A stretch of 8,393 nucleotides of DNA from JAHEEL01 sp964195545 (lineage in GTDB: Bacteria > Actinomycetota > Acidimicrobiia > Spongiisociales > UBA5794), in NCBI GenBank assembly GCA_964195545.1, contig CAXMQQ010000013.1, positions 1 through 8,393 on the forward strand, written 5' to 3'. Every line of letters begins with the position of its first letter. The first letter of the stretch is position 1. Positions 6,800 to 8,393 of this stretch are shown one piece after another. The notes under the pieces are model-generated. The model was not told the DNA's origin, did no database searches, and was given only the letters and a program-made list of their open reading frames with translations. The position numbers were made by a program, and so were the translations under genes.

Positions 6800-8332
6800 A
6801 TGACTACGACCTTTGCCCAACTTGGGCTCCCCGGTTCGCTCGTCCATTCACTTGAACAGTGCGACATCGTCGAACCATTCCCCGTCCAGGAAGCCACCAT
6901 TCCCGATGCTCTCGCCGGCAGGGACGTGTCAGGCAAGGCCCCGACAGGGTCCGGCAAGACACTCGCATTCGGCCTCCCCCTCCTCACGAACGTCGACAAG
7001 GCGGGCAGGAACCGCCCCAGCTCTCTGATCCTGGCTCCCACCAGGGAACTCGCCGAACAGATCAAGGTCGAACTCGCCCCGCTCGCGAAAGCGGTCGGCC
7101 GGCGCGTCTACGCCATCTACGGCGGCGTGGGATACGGTGGCCAGAAGAGCGCTCTCAACAAGGGTGTTGACGTTCTCGTGGCCACACCTGGACGACTCGA
7201 AGACCTCATGGAACAAGGAAACGTCAACCTCAGCGAGGCCACCATCGTCGTGGTCGACGAGGCGGACCGCATGGCAGATATGGGCTTCATGCCTGCCGTT
7301 CGCCGGATCCTCGACCGCACCGCGGCGGACCGCCAGACGCTCCTGTTCTCGGCAACGCTCGACGGGGACATCGCTGTTTTGAGCCGCAATTACCAGAAGG
7401 ATCCCGTCCGTCATGATGCCGGAACGGTCGATGCGGACACGATCGATGCTCGCCATCACTTCTGGCTGGTGGATCACCATGATCGTGTTCAGCACACCGC
7501 AGACCTCGTCGGTGTCTCTGGACGGTCCATTGTGTTCACCCGTACCCGTCACGGTGCTGATCGCCTCGCCAAGCAACTCTCAAAGATGGGGGTCGGTGCG
7601 GTCGCCATGCACGGTGGTCGCTCCCAGAACCAGCGGAACCGTGCCCTCCAAGCGTTCTCGAAGGGTCGCGCTCAGGCGCTGATCGCAACGGACGTAGCGG
7701 CACGAGGCATCCACATCGACGCGGTCGGTTCGGTGATCCACTTCGATCCCCCCGCCGACCACAAGGACTATCTGCATCGCTCCGGTCGCACGGCGCGTGC
7801 CGGCGCCACAGGAACGGTTGTCAGCCTCGTCACCGGTGATCAGAAGCGAGCGGTCAAGCGCATACAGAAGGATCTCGGCCTACATGCGCCGATCGAGGAA
7901 CCCCGTCTCGATGACATCGAGCACGGTGGACACCGGATGGGCGATCCAGCACCTCAGCGTCAAGAGCGACCGGCACGTCAAGAGCGTGCGGTGAGGCAAG
8001 AACCGCAAGAGGATCGAAGCCGGTCCACCAGGCCGGGCAATCCTTCCCAGAGGAAGCCGCAACACGGCAAGAAGGACGCAGAAAGTCTCTACATCGCCAA
8101 TCTACCGTGGGGAGTCACCGAAGATGACGTTGCCGCTATGTTCGAGCGCTACGGCGACGTCCATCAGGCCACGATCATCACCGACCGGCGTACCGGACGC
8201 TCAAAGGGCTTCGGCTTCGTCGACATGCCAGGACCGGCGGCCAGAACCGCTGCGCAGAAGCTGCACGGGACGAAGCTCAAGGGAAGGGATCTGACGGTCC
8301 GCATCGCCAAGCCCCGCAACCACCGAAGCTAA
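6800..8332 (+). CDS. DEAD-box RNA helicase with C-terminal canonical RRM
   Basis: This 510-residue ATP-dependent RNA helicase starts at the ATG at 6800, which has GGAG 5 nt upstream; an in-frame ATG at 6692 would add 36 residues before the normal start of the fold. Core motifs are in order and intact: Q motif (FPVQ, 27-30), Walker A APTGSGKT (47-54), PTRELA (80-85), TPGR (129-132), DEAD (153-156), SAT (184-186), IVFTRT (244-249), ATDVAARG (296-303) and HRSGRTARAG (326-335). A basic, low-complexity linker (about 380-427) includes three RQE-led hexapeptides. Residues 428-507 form a complete RRM with RNP2 LYIANL (430-435) and RNP1 KGFGFVDM (469-476). The protein should unwind or remodel RNA in ribosome assembly, mRNA turnover or cold adaptation, with the RRM adding RNA affinity. 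Most bacterial DEAD-box proteins instead carry a DbpA-type domain or only a basic tail, so I give no gene symbol. Confidence 0.95.
   Translation: MTTTFAQLGLPGSLVHSLEQCDIVEPFPVQEATIPDALAGRDVSGKAPTGSGKTLAFGLPLLTNVDKAGRNRPSSLILAPTRELAEQIKVELAPLAKAVGRRVYAIYGGVGYGGQKSALNKGVDVLVATPGRLEDLMEQGNVNLSEATIVVVDEADRMADMGFMPAVRRILDRTAADRQTLLFSATLDGDIAVLSRNYQKDPVRHDAGTVDADTIDARHHFWLVDHHDRVQHTADLVGVSGRSIVFTRTRHGADRLAKQLSKMGVGAVAMHGGRSQNQRNRALQAFSKGRAQALIATDVAARGIHIDAVGSVIHFDPPADHKDYLHRSGRTARAGATGTVVSLVTGDQKRAVKRIQKDLGLHAPIEEPRLDDIEHGGHRMGDPAPQRQERPARQERAVRQEPQEDRSRSTRPGNPSQRKPQHGKKDAESLYIANLPWGVTEDDVAAMFERYGDVHQATIITDRRTGRSKGFGFVDMPGPAARTAAQKLHGTKLKGRDLTVRIAKPRNHRS
7958..7986 (+). repeat. 18-bp-period direct repeat in the helicase linker
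   Basis: CGTCAAGAGCG occurs at 7958-7968 and again at 7976-7986, exactly six codons apart. It encodes successive hexapeptides RQERPA, RQERAV and the diverged RQEPQE (residues 387-404). The repeat lies within the flexible linker between the helicase core and the RRM and probably arose by tandem duplication. Confidence 0.6.
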
Positions 8333-8339
8333 CCCCCAA

Positions 8340-8376
8340 GACGCATACCCAGGGTTCGCGTCCTTGTATTTGACGC
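8340..8376 (+). terminator. Weak terminator-like hairpins after the helicase gene
   Basis: GACGC (8340-8344) can pair with GCGTC (8358-8362), followed by the T-rich CTTGTATTT. The same GCGTC can instead pair with a second GACGC (8372-8376). The stems are only 5 bp, so a terminator is possible but not convincing. It begins 8 nt after the stop codon. Confidence 0.3.
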
Positions 8377-8393
8377 CGTCAGCCCGCGGAATG

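Overview
The window is GC-rich, with G/C-ending codons throughout, AGGAGG-type ribosome binding sites and compact spacing. Its proteins look bacterial and most resemble Actinomycetota homologues, possibly an Acidimicrobiia-like lineage. That placement comes from composition and protein style only, because there is no rRNA or other phylogenetic marker here. I see no tRNA, rRNA, CRISPR array, transposase, integrase or phage gene, so this reads as an ordinary chromosomal segment.

From left to right there are seven convincing protein genes. A small two-helix membrane protein (48-248, minus) is followed by a long metallophosphoesterase with an extra C-terminal domain (458-2239, minus). Between them lies a 209-bp gap holding a near-palindrome, repeats of a CTATCG word and a strong hairpin. 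Across a 74-bp divergent spacer comes an MtfA-family zinc peptidase (2314-3105, plus), then a cytosine-deaminase-like amidohydrolase (3251-4489, plus). The amidohydrolase converges, with only 2 bp between stop codons, on a PLP-dependent trans-sulfuration enzyme (4492-5703, minus). A 214-bp divergent spacer separates that gene from a thioredoxin-fold, peroxiredoxin-like protein (5918-6466, plus). After a 333-bp stretch without a credible gene comes a DEAD-box RNA helicase carrying a canonical RRM at its C-terminus (6800-8332, plus).

The genes do not form one obvious operon: strands alternate and most spacers are large enough for separate promoters. The PLP enzyme (sulfur amino acid metabolism) and the peroxiredoxin-like gene (thiol redox) share a divergent regulatory region and could be linked through cysteine or thiol status, but that is inference. 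I do not see a clear new multi-gene system. The points most worth checking are the amidohydrolase whose expected metal-binding His and catalytic Glu appear substituted, the DEAD-box/RRM fusion, the predicted barrel-like domain on the phosphoesterase, and the regulatory-looking DNA at 268-413.
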